In this document: piece by piece, positions 53,705 through 62,753 of the stretch | How positions within the stretch are numbered: position 1 is the first letter of the stretch | How the letters are laid out: the number at the start of each line of letters is the position of its first letter | From: Chitinophagales bacterium | GTDB lineage: Bacteria > Bacteroidota > Bacteroidia > Chitinophagales > CAIOSU01 | Direction: 5' to 3' | NCBI GenBank assembly: GCA_018401955.1 | Contig: JAGYJT010000016.1 | Span: 1-64,000 of the forward strand | DNA length: 64,000 nt | Notes under the pieces: generated by a model | The model's database searches: none | Told to the model about the DNA's origin: nothing | What the model saw: only the letters and a program-made list of their open reading frames with translations | Program-made: the position numbers and the translations under genes

Positions 53705-54338
53705 AAAACAAGCTATCGCGTCGCAAGTTGCTGCAAAACTCCTGCAAATTAAAGCAATCAAACTACAACCACAAGAACCGTTTACATGGTCTTCGGGCTG
53801 GAAATCGCCGATTTATTGCGACAACCGAGTAACCCTGTCAGACCAAACTATCCGTACCTTCATTAAAGAGAGTTTGGTTGATTTGGTGAGCGACCGTTTT
53901 AATTATGTTGAAGCGATAGCAGGTGTAGCCACAGCAGGCATAGCCCAAGGTGCATTGATAGCCGACATGATGAACTTGCCATATGCCTATGTGCGCCCCG
54001 AACCTAAAAGCCACGGTATGGGTAAGCAAATTGAGGGGCGCATTGAGCCTGGACAAAAAGTTGTATTGGTAGAAGACTTGATATCCACTGGTGGCAGCTC
54101 GCTTAAAGCCGCTAAAGTATTGCAAGATGCTGGTTGCGAAGTGCTCGGTGTAGTTGCTATTTTCGATTATGGTTTTGCAACCGCTGTTACCAACTTTGCC
54201 GATGCTGGCGTACCAATTTATACATTGAGCAACTACGAATATCTGTTGCCCATCGCTTTGGAAAATGGTTTTATCGAAGCGGATCAACTCGCTTTGTTGC
54301 AAGATTGGCGCAAAGCCCCAGAGAGTTGGGGGAAGTAA
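53697..54338 (+). CDS. pyrE: Orotate phosphoribosyltransferase
   Basis: It adds ribose 5-phosphate from PRPP to orotate in UMP synthesis. The 213-residue protein has the N-terminal FTWSSGWKSPIYCDNRVTLS (orotate binding), the PRPP loop VVLVEDLISTGGSSLKA with acidic pair, and REKPKSHG-like RPEPKSHGMGKQIEG. The start is supported by the family's N-terminal pattern (Q..KIAxxLLQIKAIKL). Confidence 0.96.
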   Translation: MVIKQAIASQVAAKLLQIKAIKLQPQEPFTWSSGWKSPIYCDNRVTLSDQTIRTFIKESLVDLVSDRFNYVEAIAGVATAGIAQGALIADMMNLPYAYVRPEPKSHGMGKQIEGRIEPGQKVVLVEDLISTGGSSLKAAKVLQDAGCEVLGVVAIFDYGFATAVTNFADAGVPIYTLSNYEYLLPIALENGFIEADQLALLQDWRKAPESWGK

Positions 54339-54344
54339 ATGCAT

Positions 54345-54450
54345 GTACCATTTTACCGATGTGCAAATGTACCGATGGAGTTTAACTATATAAATCTCCA
54401 TTATTTATTGAAATTGGCACATTGGTAAATCAGCACATTGGCACATTATT
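54345..54450. repeat. ATGTGC/ATGTACC and CACATTGG word repeats before pyrR
   Basis: The words TACCGATGTGCAAATGTACCGATGG are followed 35 nt later by ATTGGCACATTGG and CAGCACATTGGCACATT, which are roughly complementary to them. The tract occupies most of the pyrE-pyrR gap and ends just before the pyrR -7 element. Confidence 0.55.
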
Positions 54451-54452
54451 CC

Positions 54453-54460
54453 TATCTTTG
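54453..54460 (+). promoter_or_regulatory. Predicted -7 element of the pyrRB operon
   Basis: TATCTTTG, exact TAnnTTTG, 18 nt before the pyrR start codon. No PyrR-type attenuator hairpin is seen in the short leader. Confidence 0.5.
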
Positions 54461-54478
54461 CACCGATAGCTACCGCCC

Positions 54479-55030
54479 ATGCAGCCACGTGTAATACTTG
54501 ATACACCCCAGTTTGCGCTTACCATAGATAGGCTGTGCTATCAATTGATTGAAAACCACAACGATTTTACCGATGCCGTTTTAATCGGCGTTCAACCGCG
54601 AGGCACGTTCCTTTCCAACCGTATTTACCAGCGTTTGCAACAGCTTCAGCCGGGCTTGAAGCTGGATTACGGAAAGTTGGATATAACCTTTTATCGTGAC
54701 GATTTTCGACGAAGGGAAACACCATTAGCCGCCAGCGAAACCGAATTGGACTTTAGTATTGAAGGCAAAAAAGTAGTATTGGTTGATGACGTATTGTATA
54801 CTGGCCGCACCATTCGTGCCGCTATGGATGCTTTGCTAGATTTTGGCCGTCCGCAACGAGTGGAGTTGCTTACATTGATTGATAGGCGCTTTACCCGCCA
54901 CTTGCCCATTGAGGCTAACTATGTAGGTAAAAAGATAGATTCGATAGCCTCTGAGATTGTACGCGTGGAGTGGCATGATCAAGACGGGGCCGATAAAGTT
55001 TGGATATTAACCGTAAATAAAGATAATTGA
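54479..55030 (+). CDS. pyrR: PyrR regulator / uracil phosphoribosyltransferase
   Basis: A 183-residue PRT-fold protein. In other bacteria PyrR binds pyr mRNA in response to UMP and also makes UMP from uracil. Motifs: VLIGVQPRGTFLSNRI, LDITFYRDDFRR and the PRPP loop VVLVDDVLYTGRTIRAAMDA, RRFTRHLPIEANYVGK. It overlaps pyrB by 1 nt (TGATG). Confidence 0.95.
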   Translation: MQPRVILDTPQFALTIDRLCYQLIENHNDFTDAVLIGVQPRGTFLSNRIYQRLQQLQPGLKLDYGKLDITFYRDDFRRRETPLAASETELDFSIEGKKVVLVDDVLYTGRTIRAAMDALLDFGRPQRVELLTLIDRRFTRHLPIEANYVGKKIDSIASEIVRVEWHDQDGADKVWILTVNKDN

Positions 55031-55968
55031 TGGCAGCCCTGAGTGTAAATCATCTTCTAGGTATACAATACCTCACTAACGAAGACATTGAACTCATCTT
55101 CAAAACAGCCGACCAATTTAAGGATGTATTGAACCGGCCCATTAAAAAAGTCCCTTCCCTTCGGGATATAACCATTGCCAATCTCTTTTTTGAAAACTCT
55201 ACTCGCACCCGTATTTCATTTGAACTGGCAGAAAAGCGCCTGAGTGCCGATATCGTTAACTTCTCTGCCTCTACTTCCTCAACCAAAAAGGGCGAAACGC
55301 TGATTGATACGGTAAACAACATATTGGCCATGAAGGTGGATATGGTGGTAATGCGCCATGCCAGCCCAGGTGCTTGCGTGTTCCTCTCGAAACATATTGA
55401 TGCCCAGATTGTAAATGCGGGTGATGGCACGCACGAGCACCCTACACAGGCTTTGCTTGATGCTTACAGTATGCGCGAGAAGCTGAAACTAACGGACTTT
55501 AAGGGTTTGCGAGTAGCCATCTTAGGCGATATTACCCATTCGCGGGTAGCGCTGTCAAATATCTTCTGCTTAAAAAAACTGGGTGCCGAGGTATTGCTTT
55601 GCGGCCCACCTACTTTAATACCTAAGCACATTGAAGCATTGGGTGTAAGGGTAACCCACAATGTAAAAGAAGCCCTTAACTGGTGCGATGTAGCCAATGT
55701 GCTACGTATACAGCTGGAGCGCCAAGACATTAAGTATTTCCCAAGCTTACGCGAGTACAGTTTGTACTATGGCGTAAATAAAGAGTTGCTTGATAACCTA
55801 AACAAGAAGATAACCATTATGCACCCAGGCCCCATCAATAGGGGAGTGGAGTTGAGCAGTGATGCCGCCGATAGCGACCAATCAATCATCCTTCAGCAGG
55901 TAGAAAACGGCGTAGCCATCCGTATGGCGGTACTATACTTACTAGCTGAAAAAGCCAAGCGAGTATAG
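55030..55968 (+). CDS. pyrB: Aspartate carbamoyltransferase catalytic subunit
   Basis: It makes N-carbamoyl-L-aspartate from carbamoyl phosphate and aspartate. The 312-residue protein has the carbamoyl-phosphate site FFENSTRTRISFELAEKRL, STKKGETL, HASPGACV, HEHPTQALLDAYS and the C-terminal MHPGPINRGVELS. The start at the ATG 55030 overlaps the pyrR stop. No pyrI gene follows, so the enzyme is likely the unregulated PyrB type paired with PyrR. Confidence 0.97.
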   Translation: MAALSVNHLLGIQYLTNEDIELIFKTADQFKDVLNRPIKKVPSLRDITIANLFFENSTRTRISFELAEKRLSADIVNFSASTSSTKKGETLIDTVNNILAMKVDMVVMRHASPGACVFLSKHIDAQIVNAGDGTHEHPTQALLDAYSMREKLKLTDFKGLRVAILGDITHSRVALSNIFCLKKLGAEVLLCGPPTLIPKHIEALGVRVTHNVKEALNWCDVANVLRIQLERQDIKYFPSLREYSLYYGVNKELLDNLNKKITIMHPGPINRGVELSSDAADSDQSIILQQVENGVAIRMAVLYLLAEKAKRV

Positions 55969-56189
55969 AGTACCTATCTTGCTCATTACAATCTTGTCTT
56001 TTATTGTTTTTAAAAACCTTACGCATTTATAATTAATTTATTTGTGCGAATAATGCGCCGTTTGAAGTGATAAAATATACTTCAATTCTGTGTCGTATCT
56101 CAAACGATAAAGTATAGCTTTACCTTGTAGATAAATAATTATCAATTAACGTTGCTGCTGGCGTAAAAAGTAAATTAAAACATAGAGAC

Positions 56190-56798
56190 ATGAAGAGAAT
56201 TTTAATGTGTGTGCTGGTTATGTTACTGGGTTTTGGTTATAGTGCAAATGCCCAGTCGTTTGCTAAGGGTGCGCGATACCATAGTTTAGGATTTGGCGTA
56301 TCTCAGTTTATCCATTTGGGGTATTACAACAGCTATTACAACTTCAGTAATAACTATGGTCGTTACAACCGTGGTTGGCTTTCTCCTACTACCGCCCAAT
56401 TTAACTACCAGCTAGAGTTTGCTATCCACGATTATATAGGAATTGGTTTAACTACTGGCATTGGCTTTGGTGGTGGCGGCTTTGCATCATACTACAGCTC
56501 AGAGATTGCAGTGCCAATTGGCCTAACCGGCAACTTCCACTTTTATCAGTTAATAGATAATAAAGTGAGTAAAGATATCCATGGCGATAAATTGGACCTA
56601 TATGCAGGCCTAAATATTGGCTCTGGAGTTGCCCTGTTAAACAGCCCCAATGATAATGATGTGGTAGTATTGTTATTCGGTGGTTTTCAAGCAGGTGCCC
56701 GCTATTACTTTACTGAGCGCTTTGGTGTAAACCTAGAAGTAGGTTACGGCAGGAGCCTAGTAAATGCTGGTATTGTGCTTAAGTCAGGAGGCAGGTAG
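56190..56798 (+). CDS. Small outer-membrane beta-barrel-like protein
   Basis: A 202-residue protein with a signal peptide (residues 1-22, LLGFGYSANA-Q). The mature part has short alternating strands with many Tyr, Gly and Phe (YYNSYYNFSNNYGRYNRG, IGIGLTTGIGFGGGGFASYY, LYAGLNIGSGVALL, ARYYFTERFGVNLEVGYG), a typical OMP_b-brl barrel of eight strands. Function unknown; it is followed by a terminator. Confidence 0.8.
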   Translation: MKRILMCVLVMLLGFGYSANAQSFAKGARYHSLGFGVSQFIHLGYYNSYYNFSNNYGRYNRGWLSPTTAQFNYQLEFAIHDYIGIGLTTGIGFGGGGFASYYSSEIAVPIGLTGNFHFYQLIDNKVSKDIHGDKLDLYAGLNIGSGVALLNSPNDNDVVVLLFGGFQAGARYYFTERFGVNLEVGYGRSLVNAGIVLKSGGR

Positions 56799-56824
56799 TA
56801 GTCACTCATTCAATTAAATTTTAA

Positions 56825-56857
56825 AGCTCCATACTTTTTAGTGTGGGGCTTTTTTTA
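56825..56857 (+). terminator. Rho-independent terminator after the barrel gene
   Basis: AGCTCCATAC pairs with GTGTGGGGCT (two G-U pairs in RNA) around a TTTTTA loop, followed by seven T. Confidence 0.85.
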
Positions 56858-56968
56858 TGCCTAATATGATAATTCGAACTCAATATGGCCGGTTCAAAGG
56901 TTTTCTCTCATACATTATCAACCATTTTCATAATTTAGTGCTGCCTACCTGCGTTCTAAACCCAATTG

Positions 56969-59431
56969 ATGAAGAAACTATTATTATTGTTGAGTTTGCT
57001 GAGTTGCATTTCTATGGGAATGTATGCTGGAGTGATTTCGGGGAGGGTAACCAGTATCGGTGGGCAATCGTTGCCCTTTGCCAATGTATATGTGCAGGGC
57101 ACCACCTTAGGCACTACCACCAACGAAGAGGGAAGTTACAAACTTGAGCTTGCTGCAGGTACTTACCAAATCGTATATCAATATATCGGGTACAAAAAAA
57201 GGTCAATAGAGATTGTAGTAGGCACCGAGGCAGTGCGCCAAGATATGACCCTAGAGGCTGAAGACTTTAAGCTTGATGAGGTGGTAGTTAACGGCAGCGA
57301 AGACCCTGCTTATCCTATTATGCGCAATGTTATTGCTAAGCGAGATTACTACTACAACCAAGTAGAGGCTTTTAATGCTCAGGCATACGTTAAGGGTTTA
57401 CAGCGCCTTACTAGCGCACCCGATAAGGTTTTTGGCTTTGAAGTGAATTTTGATGGCACCTTGGACAGCAACAATGCAGGCATCGTCTACCTTTCCGAAT
57501 CTATTTCTGACCTTACGGTAATGAAGCCCGATAAGGTAAAAGAGATAATGATAAGTAGTAAGGTAAGTGGGGATAGCAGAGCCTTTAGCTGGAACAGGGC
57601 TAGCGACCTGGCTGAGTTTGATTTCTATAACTCGAGCTTGCGGATAGATTTTTTGAGTGAGCGGATTTTTATATCTCCCTTGTCTGACAATGCATTTACG
57701 TACTATAAGTTTAGGCTTGAAGGGGTGTTTAGCGAAGATGGCAGGTTGATTAACAAGATAGCCGTTATACCTAAACGTTCAAGCGATCCGGTTTTTAGGG
57801 GCTACATTTATATTGTTGAGAACGATTGGCGTATTCATAGTACCGAGCTAACCTTGGTGAAAGAGTCACAAATTAATTTTCTCGATACCCTCAATTTCAA
57901 TTACACCTATGTACCTGTTAATGATAGTGTATGGATGCCTGTGTCGCAGTATATTGATTTTACCTTTAGCATTTTGGGCATTAACGGCACGGGTTATTTT
58001 GTAGCCGTTTATAGAGACTATATACTAAACCCGCCAGTAAGTAAAAAGGATTTTAGCAATGAGGTGTTAGCAGTTACCAAAGAGTCGAACGAAAAGGATA
58101 GTACTTATTGGGAAGCCAACCGCCCGGTGCCGCTCACAGAGACAGAGACCGCCGATTATGAACGAAAGGATAGCTTGGAAGTGCTTATGAACTCTAAGCC
58201 ATACCTAGACTCGTTGAGCAGGAAGGCCAATAAGTTTAAACCCTTGGATTTACTGTTGGGTTATACTTGGAACAACTTTTACAAGAAGTTCTCTATCCGC
58301 ACCAATTCTATTACCAATGATTTGATTCACTTTAATACCATGGAGGGATGGAACCTGCGGTTTAAACCTACATTTGTTAAAGAGTTTAAAAACCGAAGGC
58401 TATTGATTATTGACCCTGCCGTAAGGTATGGGTTTACAAACAGGCATTGGAACGGGTATCTTTCTGCAGGATATCATTACAACAGAAAACGCTATGCCTA
58501 TGCCAGTTTTGACATTGGTCAGTATGTATACCAATACAATAGGGATGAGCCGATAGGCGATTTGATGAACACGTTTTACACGCTATTTATTAAGCGGAAC
58601 TTTTTGAAGGCCTACGAAGAGCGCTTTGTACGTTTCAGTCACCGTATTGAAGTTGCTAACGGATTGATGCTATGGGCAGGAGGTGGTTTTGTGGAGCGCT
58701 ACAATCTTGAGAATACGCACTTGCTGTCCATCTTTAAAATAAAGAGCCGGGATTTTGAACCCAATGAGCCGCAAAACCCAGAGTTTGAGCGCGCAGATTT
58801 TGGCACGCATCGCTCACTTACTTTTAATGCACGCCTAAGGTGGACGCCAGGAAGCAAATACATATCAAGGCCAGACCAAAAGATTGTATTGGGCAGCAAG
58901 TTTCCTACGTTTTACCTCTCTTACCGAAAGGGTATACCCAATGTAGGTGGTAGTATTACCAACTTCGATTATTTGGAGTTTGAGATTGCTGACGACATTA
59001 AAATGGGCTTGGCAGGTACCACTCGGTTTATTGTAAAAACGGGTGGGTTTATCAATAACAAAGTAGTGCCTTTTCAAGATTACCGCCACTTTTTTGGCGA
59101 CCGTACCATTTTTGGCAAAAACTATCTGGATGGTTTCCAGTTGCTAAGGTACTACGTAAACAGTACCAACGATTGGTTTACCGAGGCGCACTATGTGCAT
59201 CATTTTGATGGTTTCCTGTTTAACAAAATACCGGGCGTGCGCAAGTTAAAATGGCAACTAGTTGCGGGCGGGCACTATGTGTACACACCAGAGTACGGCC
59301 ATTATGGCGAAGTAAACGTAGGTATTGAGAATATTTTTAAAATACTACGAATTGACTTTGTATCAGGGTTTGGAAGCAACAATACCCGTGATTTTGGCGT
59401 GCGTGTTGGCATACAGTTTGGCCAGCAGTAA
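56969..59431 (+). CDS. Surface protein with CarboxypepD_reg domain and DUF5686 barrel
   Basis: An 820-residue protein of the DUF5686 family. The start at ATG 56969 gives a signal peptide (KKLLLLLSLLSCISMGMYA-G). Residues about 24-105 form the carboxypeptidase-regulatory beta sandwich (SGRVTSIGGQSLPFANVYVQG, TNEEGSYKLELAAGTY). A region around 110-130 (LDEVVVNGSEDPAYPIMRNVI) is typical of these proteins. The long C-terminal part (from about 430) is a predicted outer-membrane barrel ending in FGVRVGIQFGQQ. Its biological role is unknown. Confidence 0.88.
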   Translation: MKKLLLLLSLLSCISMGMYAGVISGRVTSIGGQSLPFANVYVQGTTLGTTTNEEGSYKLELAAGTYQIVYQYIGYKKRSIEIVVGTEAVRQDMTLEAEDFKLDEVVVNGSEDPAYPIMRNVIAKRDYYYNQVEAFNAQAYVKGLQRLTSAPDKVFGFEVNFDGTLDSNNAGIVYLSESISDLTVMKPDKVKEIMISSKVSGDSRAFSWNRASDLAEFDFYNSSLRIDFLSERIFISPLSDNAFTYYKFRLEGVFSEDGRLINKIAVIPKRSSDPVFRGYIYIVENDWRIHSTELTLVKESQINFLDTLNFNYTYVPVNDSVWMPVSQYIDFTFSILGINGTGYFVAVYRDYILNPPVSKKDFSNEVLAVTKESNEKDSTYWEANRPVPLTETETADYERKDSLEVLMNSKPYLDSLSRKANKFKPLDLLLGYTWNNFYKKFSIRTNSITNDLIHFNTMEGWNLRFKPTFVKEFKNRRLLIIDPAVRYGFTNRHWNGYLSAGYHYNRKRYAYASFDIGQYVYQYNRDEPIGDLMNTFYTLFIKRNFLKAYEERFVRFSHRIEVANGLMLWAGGGFVERYNLENTHLLSIFKIKSRDFEPNEPQNPEFERADFGTHRSLTFNARLRWTPGSKYISRPDQKIVLGSKFPTFYLSYRKGIPNVGGSITNFDYLEFEIADDIKMGLAGTTRFIVKTGGFINNKVVPFQDYRHFFGDRTIFGKNYLDGFQLLRYYVNSTNDWFTEAHYVHHFDGFLFNKIPGVRKLKWQLVAGGHYVYTPEYGHYGEVNVGIENIFKILRIDFVSGFGSNNTRDFGVRVGIQFGQQ

Positions 59432-60049
59432 TTAAGATTTTTTTACAAACTGGATACTAACACCTGAGTCTTCGCCGCGGCCTATCTTCTTGAGGTAAAT
59501 AGCCAAGTTTTGGCGGCTACCATCTACGCTTCTCCGCTCGGTTTCCCAGGTTACATATCCGTCGGTATCAGTAAAATATTTTTCCCCAAACTGTTTTGCG
59601 TAAAACTTTAGCAAGTCGTGAAAGATTGCTTTAGCAATGTACGAGTCGTTAAGGTAATAGTCTACGGTAACCATATCCATCTGGCCGTTTGGCTGAAAAT
59701 CGTATACCACATCAGCAAATGCGGCCATTTCTGGTATAGAGCATGCAATAGAGTATTTTGAGCGGAAATCGCCTGCATTTTCTTCGCAAGCATCTTCAAG
59801 GGCATTTATTTGTTGTTTGGTCATCCCAAAATCAACACCACGTATCAATCCGCCTTTGCCAGGGAGCAATACTTCCGTAAGCAGCGGGTGCAGGGGTTCT
59901 TGTTTATTTAAGGCAAAGCTTGGCTTTTTGGGCATCATGCTTGGTGCGGTAAGCTCTTGCCTGTTAATGGCAGGGGCTTTTACATCAAGAAAAGCACTGA
60001 AACAAATAATCAAACCTAGCAAAAAGACAGTTTGTGCGAATCTCCTCAT
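59432..60049 (-). CDS. Uncharacterised exported protein
   Basis: A 205-residue protein. The frame is open to 60277, but the ATG at 60049 gives a signal peptide (MRRFAQTVFLLGLIICFSAF); the longer version would overlap the divergent AEC transporter gene. The mature part has GKGGLIRGVDFGMTKQQINALEDACEENAGDFRSKYS and a domain with FADVVYDFQPNGQMDMVTVDYYLNDSYIA, GEKYFTDTDGYVTWETERRSVDGSRQNLAIYLKK. No family is recognised. It converges without gap with the DUF5686 gene. Confidence 0.75.
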   Translation of the reverse strand: MRRFAQTVFLLGLIICFSAFLDVKAPAINRQELTAPSMMPKKPSFALNKQEPLHPLLTEVLLPGKGGLIRGVDFGMTKQQINALEDACEENAGDFRSKYSIACSIPEMAAFADVVYDFQPNGQMDMVTVDYYLNDSYIAKAIFHDLLKFYAKQFGEKYFTDTDGYVTWETERRSVDGSRQNLAIYLKKIGRGEDSGVSIQFVKKS

Positions 60050-60182
60050 ATTATAGTCTCGTTCTTGTTGCATAGGTAATATAGTTTGACCAAGCCAAAG
60101 ATTCAAGATTATTTTCACAAAAACCACAAAAATATTTGGGTTAGATGGCCAGACAGCAATTAATGGGTAGGTTTGCAGGGTA

Positions 60183-61088
60183 ATGGCGAGTTTGTTAATC
60201 ATATTTGTTAGCCTAGCCTTAGGTATTTTACTGCGCCAGGTGGGTTGGTTTGGTAAAGATGCACATGTGGTACTCAATAAATTTGTGCTGGGTGTATCGT
60301 TGCCAGCATTGAGTTTGCTTTATTTACCCGGTATGGAATTGAGCCTAACCAGCTTGGGCCCAATATCCACGGCTTGGATAGTATTTATACTGGCTTGGGT
60401 GCTTTTTGGCACTATGGGTAGGGCAGTGGGCTTTGATAAAGCCACCATAGGCTGTATTATATTGTGCTGCGGCTTGTTCAATTCTTCTTTCGTAGGTTTC
60501 CCGGTTATAAAAGCGCTATATGGCGAGGCGGGCATGGAGCAGGCAATATTGGTTGATCAGCCAGGTTCGTTTTTGGTGCTGAGTACCTTGGGTATATTGG
60601 TAGCGGTTTGGTACAGCTCTGGCAAGCCTTCAGTTGGCATTATGGCTCGTAAGCTATTTACTTTCCCTCCTATGCTGGCTTTTATTGCCGCACTGCTGCT
60701 TAAGGTATTCAATTTTCACCATACCGAGTTAACAACTGATATACTTAAACCCCTTGGGCAAACCATTACACCAGTAGCTTTGGTATCGGTGGGTATGCAG
60801 CTTAGGTTTGAAAGGTTAAATGGGTTAAGCAAGGCTCTTGGGCTGGGGTTAGTTTATAAACTATTGATAGCACCCGCAGCCGTATTTGGTATTTTGGTTT
60901 TGGGCTTTGGTTTATCTGGTTTACCTGCGCAAGTGAGCGTTATGGAAGCGGCCATGGCACCTATGATAACAGGCGCAATATTGGCATCGCAATACAACCT
61001 TAACCCTCGCCTAGCTAACCTGTTTGTTGGGGTAGGCATACCGCTCTCGTTTGCCACATTGGCTGTGTGGTATTGGTTAATTGGGTAG
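60183..61088 (+). CDS. AEC family transporter
   Basis: A 301-residue membrane protein with about ten membrane helices, of the auxin-efflux-carrier superfamily (malonate or amino acid transport in bacteria). Typical words: LNKFVLGVSLPALSLLYL, GLFNSSFVGFPVIKALYGEAGMEQAILVDQPGSFL, TPVALVSVGMQLRF and VMEAAMAPMITGAILASQYNLN. The substrate is not known. Confidence 0.9.
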   Translation: MASLLIIFVSLALGILLRQVGWFGKDAHVVLNKFVLGVSLPALSLLYLPGMELSLTSLGPISTAWIVFILAWVLFGTMGRAVGFDKATIGCIILCCGLFNSSFVGFPVIKALYGEAGMEQAILVDQPGSFLVLSTLGILVAVWYSSGKPSVGIMARKLFTFPPMLAFIAALLLKVFNFHHTELTTDILKPLGQTITPVALVSVGMQLRFERLNGLSKALGLGLVYKLLIAPAAVFGILVLGFGLSGLPAQVSVMEAAMAPMITGAILASQYNLNPRLANLFVGVGIPLSFATLAVWYWLIG

Positions 61089-61100
61089 AGGTATAGTGGT

Positions 61101-61349
61101 TTAGCACTGGTTGTTTACAAATGGCTCGCCGTTAAGGTGTGTAATTTTATCAAGCCTTACCCTAGTGCCATCTTCCATTATTAAATGTTCAACGCCCTCG
61201 TGGGCGGTAAAAGTTTTAATAAGGCCTACCACTTGGTGTATCGCTCCGGTATCTTCTTTGATAGTAAGCCGAACGTTATCCTTTAAGGTTGCTGCAGCTT
61301 CCAGCACGTCATATAGGTCGCAATTTATGGGGGTGTATTTCATGCTCAT
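61101..61349 (-). CDS. rof: Rho-binding antiterminator (Rof) family protein
   Basis: An 82-residue protein matching the Rof family: YTPINCDLYDVLEAAATLKDNVRLTIKEDTG, a central GLIKTFTAHEGVEHLIMEDGTRVRLDKI. In E. coli Rof (YaeO) binds transcription termination factor Rho and blocks it. The SH3-like Sm-type fold length is right. Neighbours do not explain its role. It converges with the AEC transporter gene, ending 12 nt after it. Confidence 0.8.
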   Translation of the reverse strand: MSMKYTPINCDLYDVLEAAATLKDNVRLTIKEDTGAIHQVVGLIKTFTAHEGVEHLIMEDGTRVRLDKITHLNGEPFVNNQC

Positions 61350-61397
61350 TTTGGTTTATATTTTAGTATCAAAACCAAATGAGCAGGCTAAAAATTC

Positions 61398-62753
61398 CTA
61401 GGGCTTGGCATCGTTGGGCGGGGTAGTGGCATTTTTCTCTTTCTCAAGTTGTTTTTCCAACTTTAGTTTTTCTTGCTCCTGCTTCGCCAGTTCCTTTTGC
61501 TCCTTTCTATATTGCTTAAGTTCTTCAAGTTGCTTTTTAGCTATCTTTTTGCGAAGCTCCTTATAGCGTTTTTCTTTTAAAGTCTGCACCATTCGCTTGT
61601 CTTCGCGCTCTTTGGCAATATCCAGTGCACTAGCTTGGCCGTCGTTCCAGCCAAGTAATTTTGGGTCGGCCCCTTTGCGCAGTAAAAAACGGATGAGCTT
61701 ACTCCTTCTGTATTGGCGCTTATCATGATAATATACAGCAGTGGCCAGCGGAGAGCCGTTGTAAAAATTGATATCCAAGCCATGATCAAGCATTAGTTCA
61801 ATCAACTCAATCAGCTGATCGTCATGATTGGGATACCGGCCATTTTTGGAGGTTGCGATAATCATACTCTCCAAAATGGTTTTGCTTTTACCCCCCGATT
61901 GGTAAGTATATACTTTGCGATAAACAAACCTATTAGGGTCGGCGCCATTCTCCAATAAAAACTTGGTCATGGCATAATCCATTTTAAGCAATGCCGCGTA
62001 TAGAGGTATTTCAAAGTTTATCTCATACATTTTGCCCTCTGAGCGCTCCGAAACCCGGGTGTAGTTTTCCGCATAGTTTACATCAGCTCCACGGTTCAAT
62101 AAATCACGAACCATTTTCATATCGCTGCGCTTAATGGCTTCCACCAGCAACTTGCTCGGCTCTTTGGTAAGCTTTTCTTGAAAATCCACAAACTGTTTTG
62201 CCTCGGCTACATGAGGGCCATCAGGGTAAAACTTTATATAGTTTCGGTATGCATTTAGGCTACCCGTTTTACGGGCATAGTCCCAAGTTTCACTTTCTGT
62301 AAAACCGCCACCAACCAATCTTGATACATCCCTCTCAACAGTGTCTGCCACACCAATTTTCTCGTCGATTTGTGCATTCAGTTCGGTTAACTCTACCATG
62401 CCAGAATGGCCAGAAGAGTCAATTAACTCCATATATTTTTCAATGTCAACTCTTGCTTGTTTGTACCTATTTAGCGCAAAATTGCTTTTAGCAAGCCAAT
62501 ATTGTATATCGAGAGATGTATTGTTAAGTTTAGTAATGGCAATATCAAGATATTCAATGGCAGCATCAAAATTACCATTATCATAATACTGTTTAGCTGT
62601 TTGTAACAATGGCGTTACATCAGCAACTGTGGCTGTTATCACAGTGTCTTCATCTTCTCCTTCAAGAGCTTGGGCTTGCATGTTTATCGAACAAAACAAT
62701 GCAATCATTAATATCCAAAAGGCCCTCAAATCAATCATATAAAATAGCTTCAT
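61398..62753 (-). CDS. Exported ankyrin-repeat protein with coiled-coil tail
   Basis: A 451-residue protein from the ATG at 62753 (the frame is open to 62828). Signal peptide (IDLRAFWILMIALFCSINMQA-Q). Residues about 50-130 look like TPR repeats (AKQYYDNGNFDAAIEYLDIAI, AKSNFALNRYKQARVDIEKYM). An ankyrin array follows (DMKMVRDLLNRGADVNYAENY, DYAMTKFLLENGADPNRFVY, LIELIELMLDHGLDINFYNG, RSKLIRFLLRKGADPKLLGW). The C-terminal 60 residues are a Lys/Glu/Gln-rich coiled coil (KQEQEKLKLEKQLEKEK). Partner unknown; expected in the periplasm. Confidence 0.82.
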   Translation of the reverse strand: MKLFYMIDLRAFWILMIALFCSINMQAQALEGEDEDTVITATVADVTPLLQTAKQYYDNGNFDAAIEYLDIAITKLNNTSLDIQYWLAKSNFALNRYKQARVDIEKYMELIDSSGHSGMVELTELNAQIDEKIGVADTVERDVSRLVGGGFTESETWDYARKTGSLNAYRNYIKFYPDGPHVAEAKQFVDFQEKLTKEPSKLLVEAIKRSDMKMVRDLLNRGADVNYAENYTRVSERSEGKMYEINFEIPLYAALLKMDYAMTKFLLENGADPNRFVYRKVYTYQSGGKSKTILESMIIATSKNGRYPNHDDQLIELIELMLDHGLDINFYNGSPLATAVYYHDKRQYRRSKLIRFLLRKGADPKLLGWNDGQASALDIAKEREDKRMVQTLKEKRYKELRKKIAKKQLEELKQYRKEQKELAKQEQEKLKLEKQLEKEKNATTPPNDAKP

